From contig NZ_FONW01000005.1 in the NCBI RefSeq assembly GCF_900113005.1, positions 186,001 through 250,000 on the forward strand: a stretch of DNA of 64,000 nt, given 5' to 3'. This DNA comes from Sunxiuqinia elliptica (GTDB lineage: Bacteria > Bacteroidota > Bacteroidia > Bacteroidales > Prolixibacteraceae). The notes below the pieces were generated by a model. The model was not told the DNA's origin. It saw only the letters and a program-made list of their open reading frames with translations, and ran no database searches. Position 1 is the first letter of the stretch. Each line of letters begins with the position of its first letter. The translations under genes and the position numbers were made by a program. This document shows, piece by piece, positions 44,749-53,976 of the stretch.

Positions 44749-46641
44749 ATGAAATTCATTAAATATATATTTTTCATAATAATTATAACATCAGTTGGGT
44801 GTAATGATAGCTTCTTGGAGTATTCACCTAAAACATCGGTGAGTGAAAGCACTGCTTTTGTTACTTACGATAACTTTCAAACTTACTCATGGGGTATGTA
44901 TGGAATTTTTGCCAATACTTCCATGAGACAATATGCTGAGTCACATGCTTCAGGAGATGTTCTAGCCAACTACCTTTATAAAAGTAGTGGTACGAATGTT
45001 CAGAATAATCATTGGCAGTGGAATAATATTACTTCGACTACAAATACAGATAATGGCTGGGATTTCAGTTATATGCGTAAAGTAAACATCATGCTTCGCA
45101 ATATTGATGGTTCGCAGATGAGTGAGGCTGATAAAAAACACTGGCGAGCGGTAGGTTTATTCTTTCGTTCGTACCGTTACTATGATTTATTAGCTCGCTA
45201 TGGTGACGTACCATGGTTGGAGGATGTAGTGGCTGACGATGATCTGGATATTCTCTATGGGAAAAGGACTCCCCGAAATGAGGTGGCGAGTAATATTTTG
45301 CGCGACCTGAAATATGCAGAGGAAAATATAAAAGAGAAAGGTGAAGGTGAGAATACGATAAATAGAAACGTAGTACGAGCGCTCATGTCACGTTTTTGTT
45401 TATTTGAAGGAACATGGCGCAAATACCATTCGCTTTCTGATGCAGAAGTTTACCTCAATGAATGTGAGCGTGTATCAAAACTTTTGATTGATGTTTATCC
45501 TGCAATTGCTGCTAACTATGTTGACCTTTGGTCCTCCGATGACTTATCTTCCGTTCCTGGAGTCATATTGTCTAAACAGTGTGTTGAAGATCTGGAAATG
45601 TCTGGACTTCCTCGTATGGAGCGAGGGGGAAGTCAAAAGGTGTCGTTGCATGCACGTACGGTGGGGCGTTATTTGTGTCAGGATGGTAAGCCCATTGCAA
45701 CGAGTGATCTTTATGAAGGAACTGGAGCCAATGCTACCGTCAATGATGAGTTTAAAAATCGCGATCATCGCTTGTACTGGCGCTGTGTTCCTCCTTATAA
45801 AACCAATAAAGGAAATGGAGTTGCAGTAACCGATGCAAATCGGGACTCGTGGTGGACTGAAGGGATGGATCCGAAAGATCGTTACTACATTGATTATATG
45901 AACAATATTAACGATGCCAATCACCAATTTCCTTTGCATACCTGGCAGCCTCAGTTTCTTTCCAGAGTTCCAATGATTCAAACATCTTCTCATTCTTGGG
46001 GGCCGATGCGTAACTATGGCGGTTATTATTTCTACATGTATTATAATACCTACAATGAGTCAGCAATACAGGCTGGAGCAAAATTTGCTGTGACTGATTT
46101 TCCAATTTTTCATATTGAAGAAATTATGTTGAACTATGCCGAGGTTATTTACGAGTTGGGCAAGTTTAATCAATCGGTTGCCGACTTAACCATTAATAAG
46201 CTTAGGGCTCGTGCGAATGTGGCTGCAATGAATGTCAACGAAATAGATGACTCTTTTGACCCGGACAGAGACCCAACAGTTGATCCTGTGGCTTGGGAAA
46301 TTCGCCGGGAACGAATGGTCGAACTACTGGGAGAAGGATTCGGGTTTTATGATATTCGACGATGGAATAGAGGCGAATATTATATAAATCAAAGGCCTTT
46401 AGGCGTGCGTGTTGCTGCATCCGAAAAAGATGATTACTTTGGAAGCGCATCAATTTTTATTACCGAAGCTGATGTCAACCCGGAAGCCTCTGTTACAACC
46501 GATGACTTAGGACGTGTGGTTTGCGTTGGAGATTTTGTCCAACAAGGGAAAGGTTGGCAAGATTATTATAATCTGAATCCGATACCAAAAACGCAGTTGA
46601 TACTGAATGAGAACCTGGAGCAAAATCCAGGATGGCAATAA
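44749..46641 (+). CDS. SusD/RagB-family glycan-binding lipoprotein (module 4)
   Basis: This 630-aa surface lipoprotein is the largest SusD here. Lipobox TSVGC (Cys18) is followed by NDSFLEYSPKTSVSESTAF. The TPR-like core has RAVGLFFRSYRYYDLLARYGDVPWLEDV and the C-terminal signature IRRERMVELLGEGFGFYDIRRWNRGEY, ending in NENLEQNPGW. Extra residues around 330-440 (rich in Trp, His and Tyr) make up most of the size difference and may contribute to glycan binding. Confidence 0.96.
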   Translation: MKFIKYIFFIIIITSVGCNDSFLEYSPKTSVSESTAFVTYDNFQTYSWGMYGIFANTSMRQYAESHASGDVLANYLYKSSGTNVQNNHWQWNNITSTTNTDNGWDFSYMRKVNIMLRNIDGSQMSEADKKHWRAVGLFFRSYRYYDLLARYGDVPWLEDVVADDDLDILYGKRTPRNEVASNILRDLKYAEENIKEKGEGENTINRNVVRALMSRFCLFEGTWRKYHSLSDAEVYLNECERVSKLLIDVYPAIAANYVDLWSSDDLSSVPGVILSKQCVEDLEMSGLPRMERGGSQKVSLHARTVGRYLCQDGKPIATSDLYEGTGANATVNDEFKNRDHRLYWRCVPPYKTNKGNGVAVTDANRDSWWTEGMDPKDRYYIDYMNNINDANHQFPLHTWQPQFLSRVPMIQTSSHSWGPMRNYGGYYFYMYYNTYNESAIQAGAKFAVTDFPIFHIEEIMLNYAEVIYELGKFNQSVADLTINKLRARANVAAMNVNEIDDSFDPDRDPTVDPVAWEIRRERMVELLGEGFGFYDIRRWNRGEYYINQRPLGVRVAASEKDDYFGSASIFITEADVNPEASVTTDDLGRVVCVGDFVQQGKGWQDYYNLNPIPKTQLILNENLEQNPGWQ

Positions 46642-46655
46642 ATTATTTTTGAGAT

Positions 46656-46690
46656 CAGGTGGCTTTTATTTTTTTGATAAAGGCCACTTG
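46656..46690 (+). promoter_or_regulatory. Hairpin after susD, module 4
   Basis: CAGGTGGC (46656-46663) pairs with GCCACTTG (46683-46690; one G-T wobble), continuing inward as TTTAT/ATAAA around a T-rich loop. It lies 14 bases after SusD and 19 bases before the sulfatase gene. Only GTTT follows, so it is a weak terminator or an attenuator. Confidence 0.5.
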
Positions 46691-46709
46691 GTTTAAATAG
46701 AGTTTACGT

Positions 46710-48293
46710 ATGAATAATTTTTTTATAGCTCTCGCTGGAGTTGCCGGTTTGGCCGGATGTCAGGCAATAGACAAGCCTGAAAATAAGTTGCCCAATGTTG
46801 TTTTTATTTATGCCGATGATTTGGGGCGTGGCATGTTGTCGTATGAAGGACAACAAATCGTAAAGACACCGAATATTGATCGGATTGCAGCAGAAGGAAT
46901 CCGGTTTAGTAATGTTCGGGGCTGCATGTTTTGTGCACCGGCCCGGGCAAGCCTTTTAACTGGCTACCATGATTGCCATACCAATAAGTGGCAGATTACG
47001 AGTGGCGGTGCTTACAAGAAGGTTTTTGATGGCGAGGTTACGGCTGATGAAATTTCTCAAGCATTAGACAAGCAGGTTGGGAATTCAAATACCTCTACAA
47101 CAACCTTGGCTGAGGTATTTAAAAAAGCGGGCTACACAACTGGTCAGGTAGGCAAGTTGGAGTGGGGCTTTTCGGTTTCGTTTGAAGAGATGAAACAGCA
47201 TGGCTGGGATTATTACTATGGCTATCTTGATCATGTGATGGCCCATGGTTTTTACCCTCCTTATATGTTCGAAAATGGACAGAAAATTGATATCCCGGGT
47301 AATACCCGAAAAGATTGTGGAAAAACAATCGAGCGGGAAACGCCAAAAGCGTATAAGGAACGGTGGAATATGAAAGGCAAGAGTTTATATTCTCAAAACT
47401 TGTTTCTGGATAAGATGCTTTCTTTCATTCGCGAAAACAAAGACCGTCCGTTTTTTCTGTACCATCCAACACAATTACCACACGGTCCGGTTGCCATTCC
47501 TGAGGTACATGATGACTTTAAGAATGACGATCGCTTGACTCAAATCGAAAAGGAATATGCTTCGATGGTGAAAATGCTGGACGATCACGTTGGCGTGATT
47601 ATGCAGGAGCTGGAAAAGCTCGGTTTGGAAGAAAATACCATGATTATTTTTAGCTCGGATAATGGCCATGAAATCTACTATTCGCAAGAAGGACGAATTC
47701 TTAAGCCGGTTCGAAATATGCAAACCGGAGAGCGATTTGATAATGTTACAACGAAGTTTTACTCTGAGCTGGGAGGCGATGTGTTTAATGGTAACGATGG
47801 CATGGCCGGGTTAAAGTATGACAGCTGGGAAGGAGGATTAAGAGTCCCCTTGCTTGTGAAATGGCCCGGTAAGATTGAAGGTGGACAGGAGGCGAATAAC
47901 CTGGTGGCTAACTATGATTTGGTACCTACATTTGCCGATTTATTGGGCATCGAATTGGAGGAGTCAAAAGATGGAATTTCGATCATGCCGATACTGACAG
48001 GAGCGGATAAAACGACAGAACATGATTACACGATTAACTCGTCCATGTATGGAGGAACGATCGTGACTAAGGAAGGGTGGAAGCTTCGGAACTATTACGG
48101 CAAAGATATCTTCCAATTGTACTATTTACCGGATGATTACCGCGAAGAGAACGATTTGGCTGCTCAGTTTCCTGAAAAGGTTGAAGAGCTTAAAATGATT
48201 TTAACCAAAGAGTGCAATGGTGATTTGGCCAATGGGCAATTTACTTACCAGAAGTTTGTACTCCCAATGGTAAAAATTGATACGAACGAATAA
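46710..48293 (+). CDS. S1 sulfatase lipoprotein with CAPAR motif
   Basis: This 527-aa sulfatase lipoprotein has lipobox LAGC (Cys17), first metal motif YADDLGRGMLSYEG and activation motif FCAPARASLLTGYHDCHTNKW, where Cys75 should become formylglycine (CxPxR kept, Ala before Arg). Then follow GQVGKLEWGFS, HPTQLPHGP and SSDNGHE at the second metal site, and a long insertion (about 335-375) before SWEGGLRVPLLVKWPG. At 527 residues it is the longest of the sulfatases here. It probably starts the enzyme segment of module 4. Confidence 0.92.
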   Translation: MNNFFIALAGVAGLAGCQAIDKPENKLPNVVFIYADDLGRGMLSYEGQQIVKTPNIDRIAAEGIRFSNVRGCMFCAPARASLLTGYHDCHTNKWQITSGGAYKKVFDGEVTADEISQALDKQVGNSNTSTTTLAEVFKKAGYTTGQVGKLEWGFSVSFEEMKQHGWDYYYGYLDHVMAHGFYPPYMFENGQKIDIPGNTRKDCGKTIERETPKAYKERWNMKGKSLYSQNLFLDKMLSFIRENKDRPFFLYHPTQLPHGPVAIPEVHDDFKNDDRLTQIEKEYASMVKMLDDHVGVIMQELEKLGLEENTMIIFSSDNGHEIYYSQEGRILKPVRNMQTGERFDNVTTKFYSELGGDVFNGNDGMAGLKYDSWEGGLRVPLLVKWPGKIEGGQEANNLVANYDLVPTFADLLGIELEESKDGISIMPILTGADKTTEHDYTINSSMYGGTIVTKEGWKLRNYYGKDIFQLYYLPDDYREENDLAAQFPEKVEELKMILTKECNGDLANGQFTYQKFVLPMVKIDTNE

Positions 48294-48419
48294 GACTATG
48301 AGATTTCTGAAATGACGAATCTAAAGTAGCTCGTTGAATCTTTATAATCGTCCGAGCTTTAATGTTCTTGGGATTCTGCGGCATGTTTGTTAAGTTGTTT
48401 TAAAGCCTATGCTCCAATT

Positions 48420-48465
48420 ATCTATTGTCTAATATCTGAAAATCTAATGTCTAATAATCTAAGGA
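48420..48465. repeat. TCTAATGTCTGA-type low-complexity repeat
   Basis: The stretch is built from ATCTATTGTCTAAT, ATCTGAAAATCTAAT and GTCTAATAATCTAA units. Related stretches lie at about 29586-29645 and 58019-58040, all between genes. The remainder of the 48294-48485 gap shows nothing else. Confidence 0.4.
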
Positions 48466-48485
48466 ACTACTAACTACTTAATTGA

Positions 48486-50774
48486 ATGAAAATGAAACCT
48501 ACCCTGATTGTCTTGTTATTTACTTTGTTGGTCTCCTGCGTCGCCAACGGAAAACAGGAACAAAATCCGAAGAATAACTTAGTATTTAATGAGCTGGCTG
48601 CTACCTGGGATGAAGCGATGCCTTTGGGGAATGCCATGGTCGGTGCACTCGTCTGGAAGAAAGAGGGCAAGCTGCGTTTTTCACTTGATCGTGCTGATCT
48701 TTGGGATTTACGCCCAATGGCAAACATCGATTTTAATCAATGGACATTTGAAGATGTTTATGAGCACTGGAAAGCCGAAGAATACAAAAAAGTACAAGAG
48801 GTATTTGATACACCTTATAATCAGTCGCCGGCTCCTTCAAAAATCCCTGCTGGCGCCTTGGAGTTTGATATTGAAAAGTTGGGTACTGTAAAAGAAGTGA
48901 AGTTGGAGCTAGAAACGGCATCCTGTGTGGTTTCTTGGGAAAATGGTGCAAAGCTAACGACCTTTGTGCATGCAGAGAAGCCAATTGGTTGGTACCGCTT
49001 TGAGAATTTGCCTGAAGACTTGGGAATTGAGCTTATTTCGCCAGCGTATAACCGGGAGAATAATGAAGGTTATACCAGCCAGTCTCGAAATGACTTGAAT
49101 CAATTGGGCTATGAGCAGGGAGAAATTACTAAAGACAACAACTCCCTGACATACAATCAACACGGATGGGGCGATTTTGCGTACCAGATCCATACCTCGT
49201 GGCAGCAGACCGAAAACAGCTTGGAAGGTTGTTGGTCGGTTTCTTCCGAAAATGATAAAAAAGATAGTCAACCACTAGCAAGTGAGTGGGTGAAACAGGA
49301 ATTGACCCAGGGACTTGAGTCTTCCTTAGCAGAACACTTAGCATGGTGGAAAAGCTATTGGGCAAAGTCGGCAATTAGCATTCCTGATTCGGTGTTACAG
49401 CGCCAATATGATTTGGAAATGTATAAATTTGGATCCGCTGCAAGGCCCGATGCGCCCCCTATTTGTTTGCAATCAGTTTGGACGGCAGACCATGGGAAGT
49501 TACCACCTTGGAAAGGCGATTTTCACCACGACCTAAATACCCAGCTAAGCTATTGGCCATCTTACACCGGAAATTACCTGGATTTGGAAGAAGGTTTTCT
49601 GAATTGGTTGTGGAAGTATCGGCCAACATTTAAGAAATATACCAAGGAGTATTTCGGTGTTGAAGGAATGAATGTTCCGGGTGTGAGTACCTTAGAAGGA
49701 GAACCGATGGGCGGCTGGATCCAATACTCCATGGGGCAAACAGTGGCTGCTTGGTTAGGACACCATTTTTACCTGCATTGGAAATATTCAATGGATCGCG
49801 ACTTCCTAAAAGAACGTGCTTATCCCTGGTTGAAAGATGTGGCGGTGTTTTTTGATAATATGGCCATCAAAGCGGAGGATGGGACGCGAAAACTGAAAAT
49901 GAGCTCGAGCCCAGAGATCTATAATAACTCGTCTAAAGCTTGGTTTTCAGAAACTACGAATTTTGACTTGGCTTTGATTCGCTGGACGTATGAGAAAGCA
50001 GCAGAGCTAGCAGGTGAATTGGGATTGCAAGAAGAACGCAACGCTTGGCTGCAAATACTTTCAGAGTGGCCTGAGTTGGCTGTTGATTCGGAAACAGGAT
50101 TGATGTTCGCCCCGGAGTTCCCCTATAACGAGTCGCACCGCCATTTCTCGCACCTGATGGCATACCATCCCTTAGGAACAATTGATTTTTCAAAAGGGGA
50201 AAAGGATCAGGAGATTATCCGAAATACACTGGAGAACCTCGAAAAACAGGGACCAGATTATTGGACAGGCTATTCGTATAGTTGGCAAGGAAACCTTTAC
50301 GCACGGGCTTTCGAAGGAGAGAAAACAGCAGAAGCGCTTCGTGTTTTTGCTGAATGCTTTTGTTTGAGAAATTCATTTCATGTGAATGGCGACCAATGTA
50401 AAGCCGGGCACTCAAAAATGACTTATCGTCCATTTACCTTGGAGGGGAACTTTGCTTTTGCAGCCGGTGTGCAGGATATGTTAATCCAAAGCCATACCGG
50501 AGTCGTAAGAATTTTTCCGGCGATTCCAACGGATTGGAAAGACGTTCGCTTTCAACATTTGCGTACGCAAGGGGCTTTTTTAGTATCAGCTGAAAAGCAG
50601 GAAGGATTGCCAGTTTCGGTAACCGTAAAATCTGAAAAAGGAGGAGTGTTTAAACTTCATAATCCTTTTGGAAATCATGATTTCAACGTTGATGGTCCTG
50701 ATTTTGCTCTTGATTCAGGGATAATTAAGATTAACATGGAGGCAGGACAAGTGGTTAAGTTGACCTTAAAATAG
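48486..50774 (+). CDS. GH95-type glycoside hydrolase
   Basis: This 762-aa secreted enzyme has a signal peptide (about 1-22, possible lipobox LVSC). An N-terminal beta-sandwich opens with ATWDEAMPLGNAMVGALVW...LRFSLDRADLWD, the GH95 LGNGRLGA...DTLW counterpart. An (alpha/alpha)6 catalytic domain follows (about 300-660; DFHHDLNTQLSYWPSYTGNY, MSSSPEIYNNSSKAWFSETTNFDLALI, HRHFSHLMAYHPLG) and then a C-terminal beta-domain (VVRIFPAIPTDWKDV). GH95 includes alpha-L-fucosidases and alpha-L-galactosidases. The sequence is a divergent member, so the sugar is uncertain. ATG 48486 and 48492 are both usable starts. Confidence 0.8.
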   Translation: MKMKPTLIVLLFTLLVSCVANGKQEQNPKNNLVFNELAATWDEAMPLGNAMVGALVWKKEGKLRFSLDRADLWDLRPMANIDFNQWTFEDVYEHWKAEEYKKVQEVFDTPYNQSPAPSKIPAGALEFDIEKLGTVKEVKLELETASCVVSWENGAKLTTFVHAEKPIGWYRFENLPEDLGIELISPAYNRENNEGYTSQSRNDLNQLGYEQGEITKDNNSLTYNQHGWGDFAYQIHTSWQQTENSLEGCWSVSSENDKKDSQPLASEWVKQELTQGLESSLAEHLAWWKSYWAKSAISIPDSVLQRQYDLEMYKFGSAARPDAPPICLQSVWTADHGKLPPWKGDFHHDLNTQLSYWPSYTGNYLDLEEGFLNWLWKYRPTFKKYTKEYFGVEGMNVPGVSTLEGEPMGGWIQYSMGQTVAAWLGHHFYLHWKYSMDRDFLKERAYPWLKDVAVFFDNMAIKAEDGTRKLKMSSSPEIYNNSSKAWFSETTNFDLALIRWTYEKAAELAGELGLQEERNAWLQILSEWPELAVDSETGLMFAPEFPYNESHRHFSHLMAYHPLGTIDFSKGEKDQEIIRNTLENLEKQGPDYWTGYSYSWQGNLYARAFEGEKTAEALRVFAECFCLRNSFHVNGDQCKAGHSKMTYRPFTLEGNFAFAAGVQDMLIQSHTGVVRIFPAIPTDWKDVRFQHLRTQGAFLVSAEKQEGLPVSVTVKSEKGGVFKLHNPFGNHDFNVDGPDFALDSGIIKINMEAGQVVKLTLK

Positions 50775-50858
50775 GTATGAAATAGCTTTAGAATTGCAAG
50801 CACAAAAGGGGAGAGCGTTTTGTCGCTATCCATATGGCTTGTTACTCCAAGATAAAAG

Positions 50859-50919
50859 CCAATCTTTTCAGTCGAATGTGGATTTCCACGAATCAATGAC
50901 TGTAGAGATTGGTTTTTTT
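50859..50919 (+). terminator. Rho-independent terminator after GH95 gene
   Basis: CCAATCT (50859-50865) with AGATTGG (50906-50912), then CAGTC with GACTG, and GTGGA with TCCAC at the tip, followed by seven T residues. The stem base (CCAATC/GATTGG) resembles that of the terminator at 2830-2911. Confidence 0.8.
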
Positions 50920-51027
50920 ATTCTGATCGACCGGATTTATAAGCCAACAGAGGCACCAAAATTCTTGAAGGTGTTTTGTGTGTTTTTCAGATGATTTTTA
51001 GTTAGTTTTAGATTCACTAAAAAACCT

Positions 51028-52233
51028 ATGGAACAAACAACAAGCTCAACTAAATCTCAGCGCGTGCTTTCGATAGATATCATGCGTGGTTTAACTCTTT
51101 TTTTAATGCTTTTTGTGAATGACCTTTTTGTGCCCGGAGCACCAAAATGGATGGTTCACACCCCCGCCGATTTTGATGGAATGGGATTAGCAGACTGGGT
51201 TTTCCCCGGTTTCCTTTTTATGGTCGGACTTTCTGTCCCTTTTGCTTTTGCCTCTCGTTTAAAGAAAGGAGACCGTAAACCACAACTCCTTGGACACATT
51301 TTGGTGCGTACCATCAGTTTACTAATTATTGGAGTCCTGATGCTGAATGCCGGACGGATTAATCCTGAGTTGACAGGAATGAACCGTTTTGTCTGGGCGA
51401 TCTTGATGTACCTGTGTGTGTTCCTCATTTGGAACAAGTATCCTTTAAATCCAAATTATAAAAAGCTTTTCATAGGATTGAAAACCCTTGGTATTTTGGG
51501 CTTGGTAGCCTTGGTTGCAATATACCGAGCCGGAGAATCTGGGCAGGTGGAGTGGTTAAGAACAGGCTGGTGGGGAATCCTCGGATTGATTGGCTGGGGA
51601 TACTTTGCAGCTTCCGTCACATTCTTAATTGTTGGCGAACGGATGTTGGGAATTGTGGCTGGCTGGTTATTGTTTTTTGTGTTGAATGTTTTGTCGCAGC
51701 TACAGTTACTTGGAGGGTTGGATGTAATCAAACCTGTTTTTGGCGTACTCCTGTCAGGAAGTACCCCTTCAATAGTTATGGCTGGCTTAGTTGTTGGCTT
51801 GTTACTCAAGCAGCAGGGAAAGAATAAACAACGGTTTTTAATGATTCTTGTGTTGATGGGGATCGCTTCGTTGGTTGCTGGCTTGGTGTTGCGGCAGTGG
51901 TTTATTGTTTCTAAAATTCAGGCGACACCCAGTTGGGGAATGCTTTGTAATGGCATTAGCATGTTGCTTTTTGCTTTGTTGTACCTGGTGCTCGATGTTT
52001 GGAAAAAACAGCAATGGTCGCGAGTGTTTCTGCCAGCTGGGCAAAACTCCCTAACAACTTACTTGGCGCCCGATATTTTTTATTACCTGATTTGGGGATT
52101 GAGCTTGCCTATTTTGTTTTACAAGCAAGAAGATAGTCAGTTGTTGGTTGTTGCAGGATCATTGGTGTGGGCTTTTGCCATGGTGGGCTTTGCTGCGTTG
52201 TTAGCGCGAATCAATATTCGATTAAAATTATAG
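51028..52233 (+). CDS. HGSNAT-like membrane acyltransferase (DUF5009/DUF1624 type)
   Basis: This 401-aa polytopic inner-membrane protein has about 10-11 hydrophobic segments. The N-terminus RVLSIDIMRGLTLFLMLFVND followed by WVFPGFLFMVGLSVPFAFASR is the signature of the family related to heparan-alpha-glucosaminide N-acetyltransferase. Such proteins are thought to move acetyl groups from cytoplasmic acetyl-CoA onto sugars on the far side of the membrane. It lies between the GH95 and GH20-type genes in module 4, which fits modification of an amino sugar or other residue during breakdown; this role is inferred. The upstream terminator suggests its own transcript start within 50920-51027. Confidence 0.8.
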   Translation: MEQTTSSTKSQRVLSIDIMRGLTLFLMLFVNDLFVPGAPKWMVHTPADFDGMGLADWVFPGFLFMVGLSVPFAFASRLKKGDRKPQLLGHILVRTISLLIIGVLMLNAGRINPELTGMNRFVWAILMYLCVFLIWNKYPLNPNYKKLFIGLKTLGILGLVALVAIYRAGESGQVEWLRTGWWGILGLIGWGYFAASVTFLIVGERMLGIVAGWLLFFVLNVLSQLQLLGGLDVIKPVFGVLLSGSTPSIVMAGLVVGLLLKQQGKNKQRFLMILVLMGIASLVAGLVLRQWFIVSKIQATPSWGMLCNGISMLLFALLYLVLDVWKKQQWSRVFLPAGQNSLTTYLAPDIFYYLIWGLSLPILFYKQEDSQLLVVAGSLVWAFAMVGFAALLARINIRLKL

Positions 52234-52345
52234 AACGAACGCTAACTTATTCTCTTTTACTGATTGACAAAGTTTGAACTGCTAAAAGCTTTTGAAATCT
52301 TGCTGCGAAATGGCTTAATCGCTAAAAACGAATGAAACTAAACAG

Positions 52346-53437
52346 ATGAAACACTTAAGGTTATTTTTTGCACTAATGCTTCTTGTAGGCATTAATTTGA
52401 ATGTTCAGGCAGGTGAAACGCTTCCAATTCGCGGTTTTTGTATTGGAGCTCCACAAGTTGGAGAAGTCACAGACTTTGTCCGCTTTATTGACGAAGAACT
52501 GGCGCCTCGGCAGGTCAATGTGTTGGTACTGCGCGTTGACTACAACTATCAATATGAAAGTCATCCAGAGCTCAGAAATGAAGTAGCACTTTCTAAAGAG
52601 GATGTGAAGCAAATGGTTGAAGTATGTCAGAAACACAACATCCGTTTGATTCCTCAAATAAATCTATTGGGGCATCAATCCTGGCATTTGCGTTTGGAAA
52701 AGCTGCTTGAAGTTTATCCGGAGTTTGATGAGACACCGCATGTTCAGTTACCCGAAAAGTATGAGTGGCCCAATGAGGATGGCTTGTATTGCAAGAGCTA
52801 CTGTCCACTGCATCCCGAAGTGCATGCTGTTGTATTCGACTTGGTTGATGAAATTTGTGAGGTTTTCGAAGCGGACGCTTTTCATGCCGGGATGGATGAG
52901 GTATTTTATATTGGTGATGAAAAATGTCCCCGATGTGCTGGCCGCGATAAGGCTGAACTATTTGCTGGCGAAGTCAATAAAATTCAAAATTACCTGGATT
53001 TAAACGATCGCCAGCTTTGGATTTGGGGCGATCGGCTATTAGACGGGAAGACAACTGGTATGGGTATGTGGGAGGCAAGTATGAATAATACGCACCGTGC
53101 GATTGACTTGATTGACAAAAACGTCATGATTTGTGATTGGCATTATGAGCGTCCCGATAAAACTGCCGTTTACTTCGCCATGAAAGGTTTGAATGTGGTA
53201 ACTTGCCCATGGAGGCACCCTGAGAATGCAATTGCCCAAACGCGCGATATGTTTGATTTCAGGGCATCTGCAACTCCCGAAATGAAGCCGCGTTATCAAG
53301 GAATGATGCAGACGGTGTGGTCAAGTGCAGGGCGCTTTCTGCAACAGTACTACAATGAAAATGACACCGTGACCAATTCACCCGCCAATTGCTTTCGAGC
53401 GATGTTCACCGAAATTGAAACCCTTTCATCCAACTAG
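52346..53437 (+). CDS. GH20-type beta-hexosaminidase-like enzyme, single domain
   Basis: This 363-aa secreted TIM-barrel protein has a signal peptide (1-22, ending VQA). Family 20 features are LIPQINLLGHQ (residues 101-111) and FHAGMDEVF with the catalytic Asp184-Glu185 pair, then WGDRLLDG, ICDWHYERPD and a late MQTVWSSAGRF segment. The GH20b N-terminal domain found in most hexosaminidases is absent, and the enzyme is short for the family. It may act on N-acetylhexosamine or a different substrate. It is the last plus-strand gene of the polysaccharide region. Confidence 0.78.
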   Translation: MKHLRLFFALMLLVGINLNVQAGETLPIRGFCIGAPQVGEVTDFVRFIDEELAPRQVNVLVLRVDYNYQYESHPELRNEVALSKEDVKQMVEVCQKHNIRLIPQINLLGHQSWHLRLEKLLEVYPEFDETPHVQLPEKYEWPNEDGLYCKSYCPLHPEVHAVVFDLVDEICEVFEADAFHAGMDEVFYIGDEKCPRCAGRDKAELFAGEVNKIQNYLDLNDRQLWIWGDRLLDGKTTGMGMWEASMNNTHRAIDLIDKNVMICDWHYERPDKTAVYFAMKGLNVVTCPWRHPENAIAQTRDMFDFRASATPEMKPRYQGMMQTVWSSAGRFLQQYYNENDTVTNSPANCFRAMFTEIETLSSN

Positions 53438-53471
53438 AAGAGCCGTGGAATAAAGCGAAAAGTGATTTATA

Positions 53472-53882
53472 TTACTGATTAGACTCGGAGATTTCTCGAA
53501 GAGGACAGTTTAATGGGGCATGCTTGGCAACCATGTCGAGCAAGTCCTTTCGCTTAATGGGTTTCGAAATATAATCGTCACAACCTTCCGAAAGCGCACG
53601 CTCACGATCCGACTCCATGGCATAAGCCGTTTGAGCAATAATTGGTAGGTTGGGGCGAAACTTTTTGATTTCTTTGGTCGCTGTATAGCCGTCCATCACT
53701 GGCATACGAATGTCCATGAGGACTTGCATGATTTCAGGGTTTTCCCGACAAAGTTCAACTGCTGCAAGGCCATCTTTGGCACGATAAAGCTTTACATTAA
53801 AATCATTGAGCGATTCGGCAAGGTAGAGGTAGTTAAATTCTTCATCTTCCGCAATTAGAATGTGAATTTGCTTATCGTTCAT
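53472..53882 (-). CDS. Stand-alone receiver-domain response regulator
   Basis: This 136-aa protein is a single CheY-like receiver domain with acidic pair EDE (residues 12-14), phosphoacceptor Asp57 in LMDIRMPVMDGYTA, Thr/Ala at QTAYAM and Lys in ISKPIKRKDLL. It has no output domain. The MDIRMPVMDG motif is typical of receivers that serve hybrid histidine kinases. No kinase gene is in the window, so its partner lies elsewhere. It is convergent with the GH20-type gene. Confidence 0.9.
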   Translation of the reverse strand: MNDKQIHILIAEDEEFNYLYLAESLNDFNVKLYRAKDGLAAVELCRENPEIMQVLMDIRMPVMDGYTATKEIKKFRPNLPIIAQTAYAMESDRERALSEGCDDYISKPIKRKDLLDMVAKHAPLNCPLREISESNQ

Positions 53883-53976
53883 TTGCTGTCTTTCAAAGGT
53901 TTGACAATATAAATCAGTTGTTTAAGATAACGGATTCAATTTTATTTCCCAATTTTTTGAATCCATTTGTTTGAAA

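Noticed and set aside
45544-45993. 149-codon minus-strand open frame inside susD of module 4
   Set aside because: It is a shadow of the SusD coding frame, with no family features and no start-site context.
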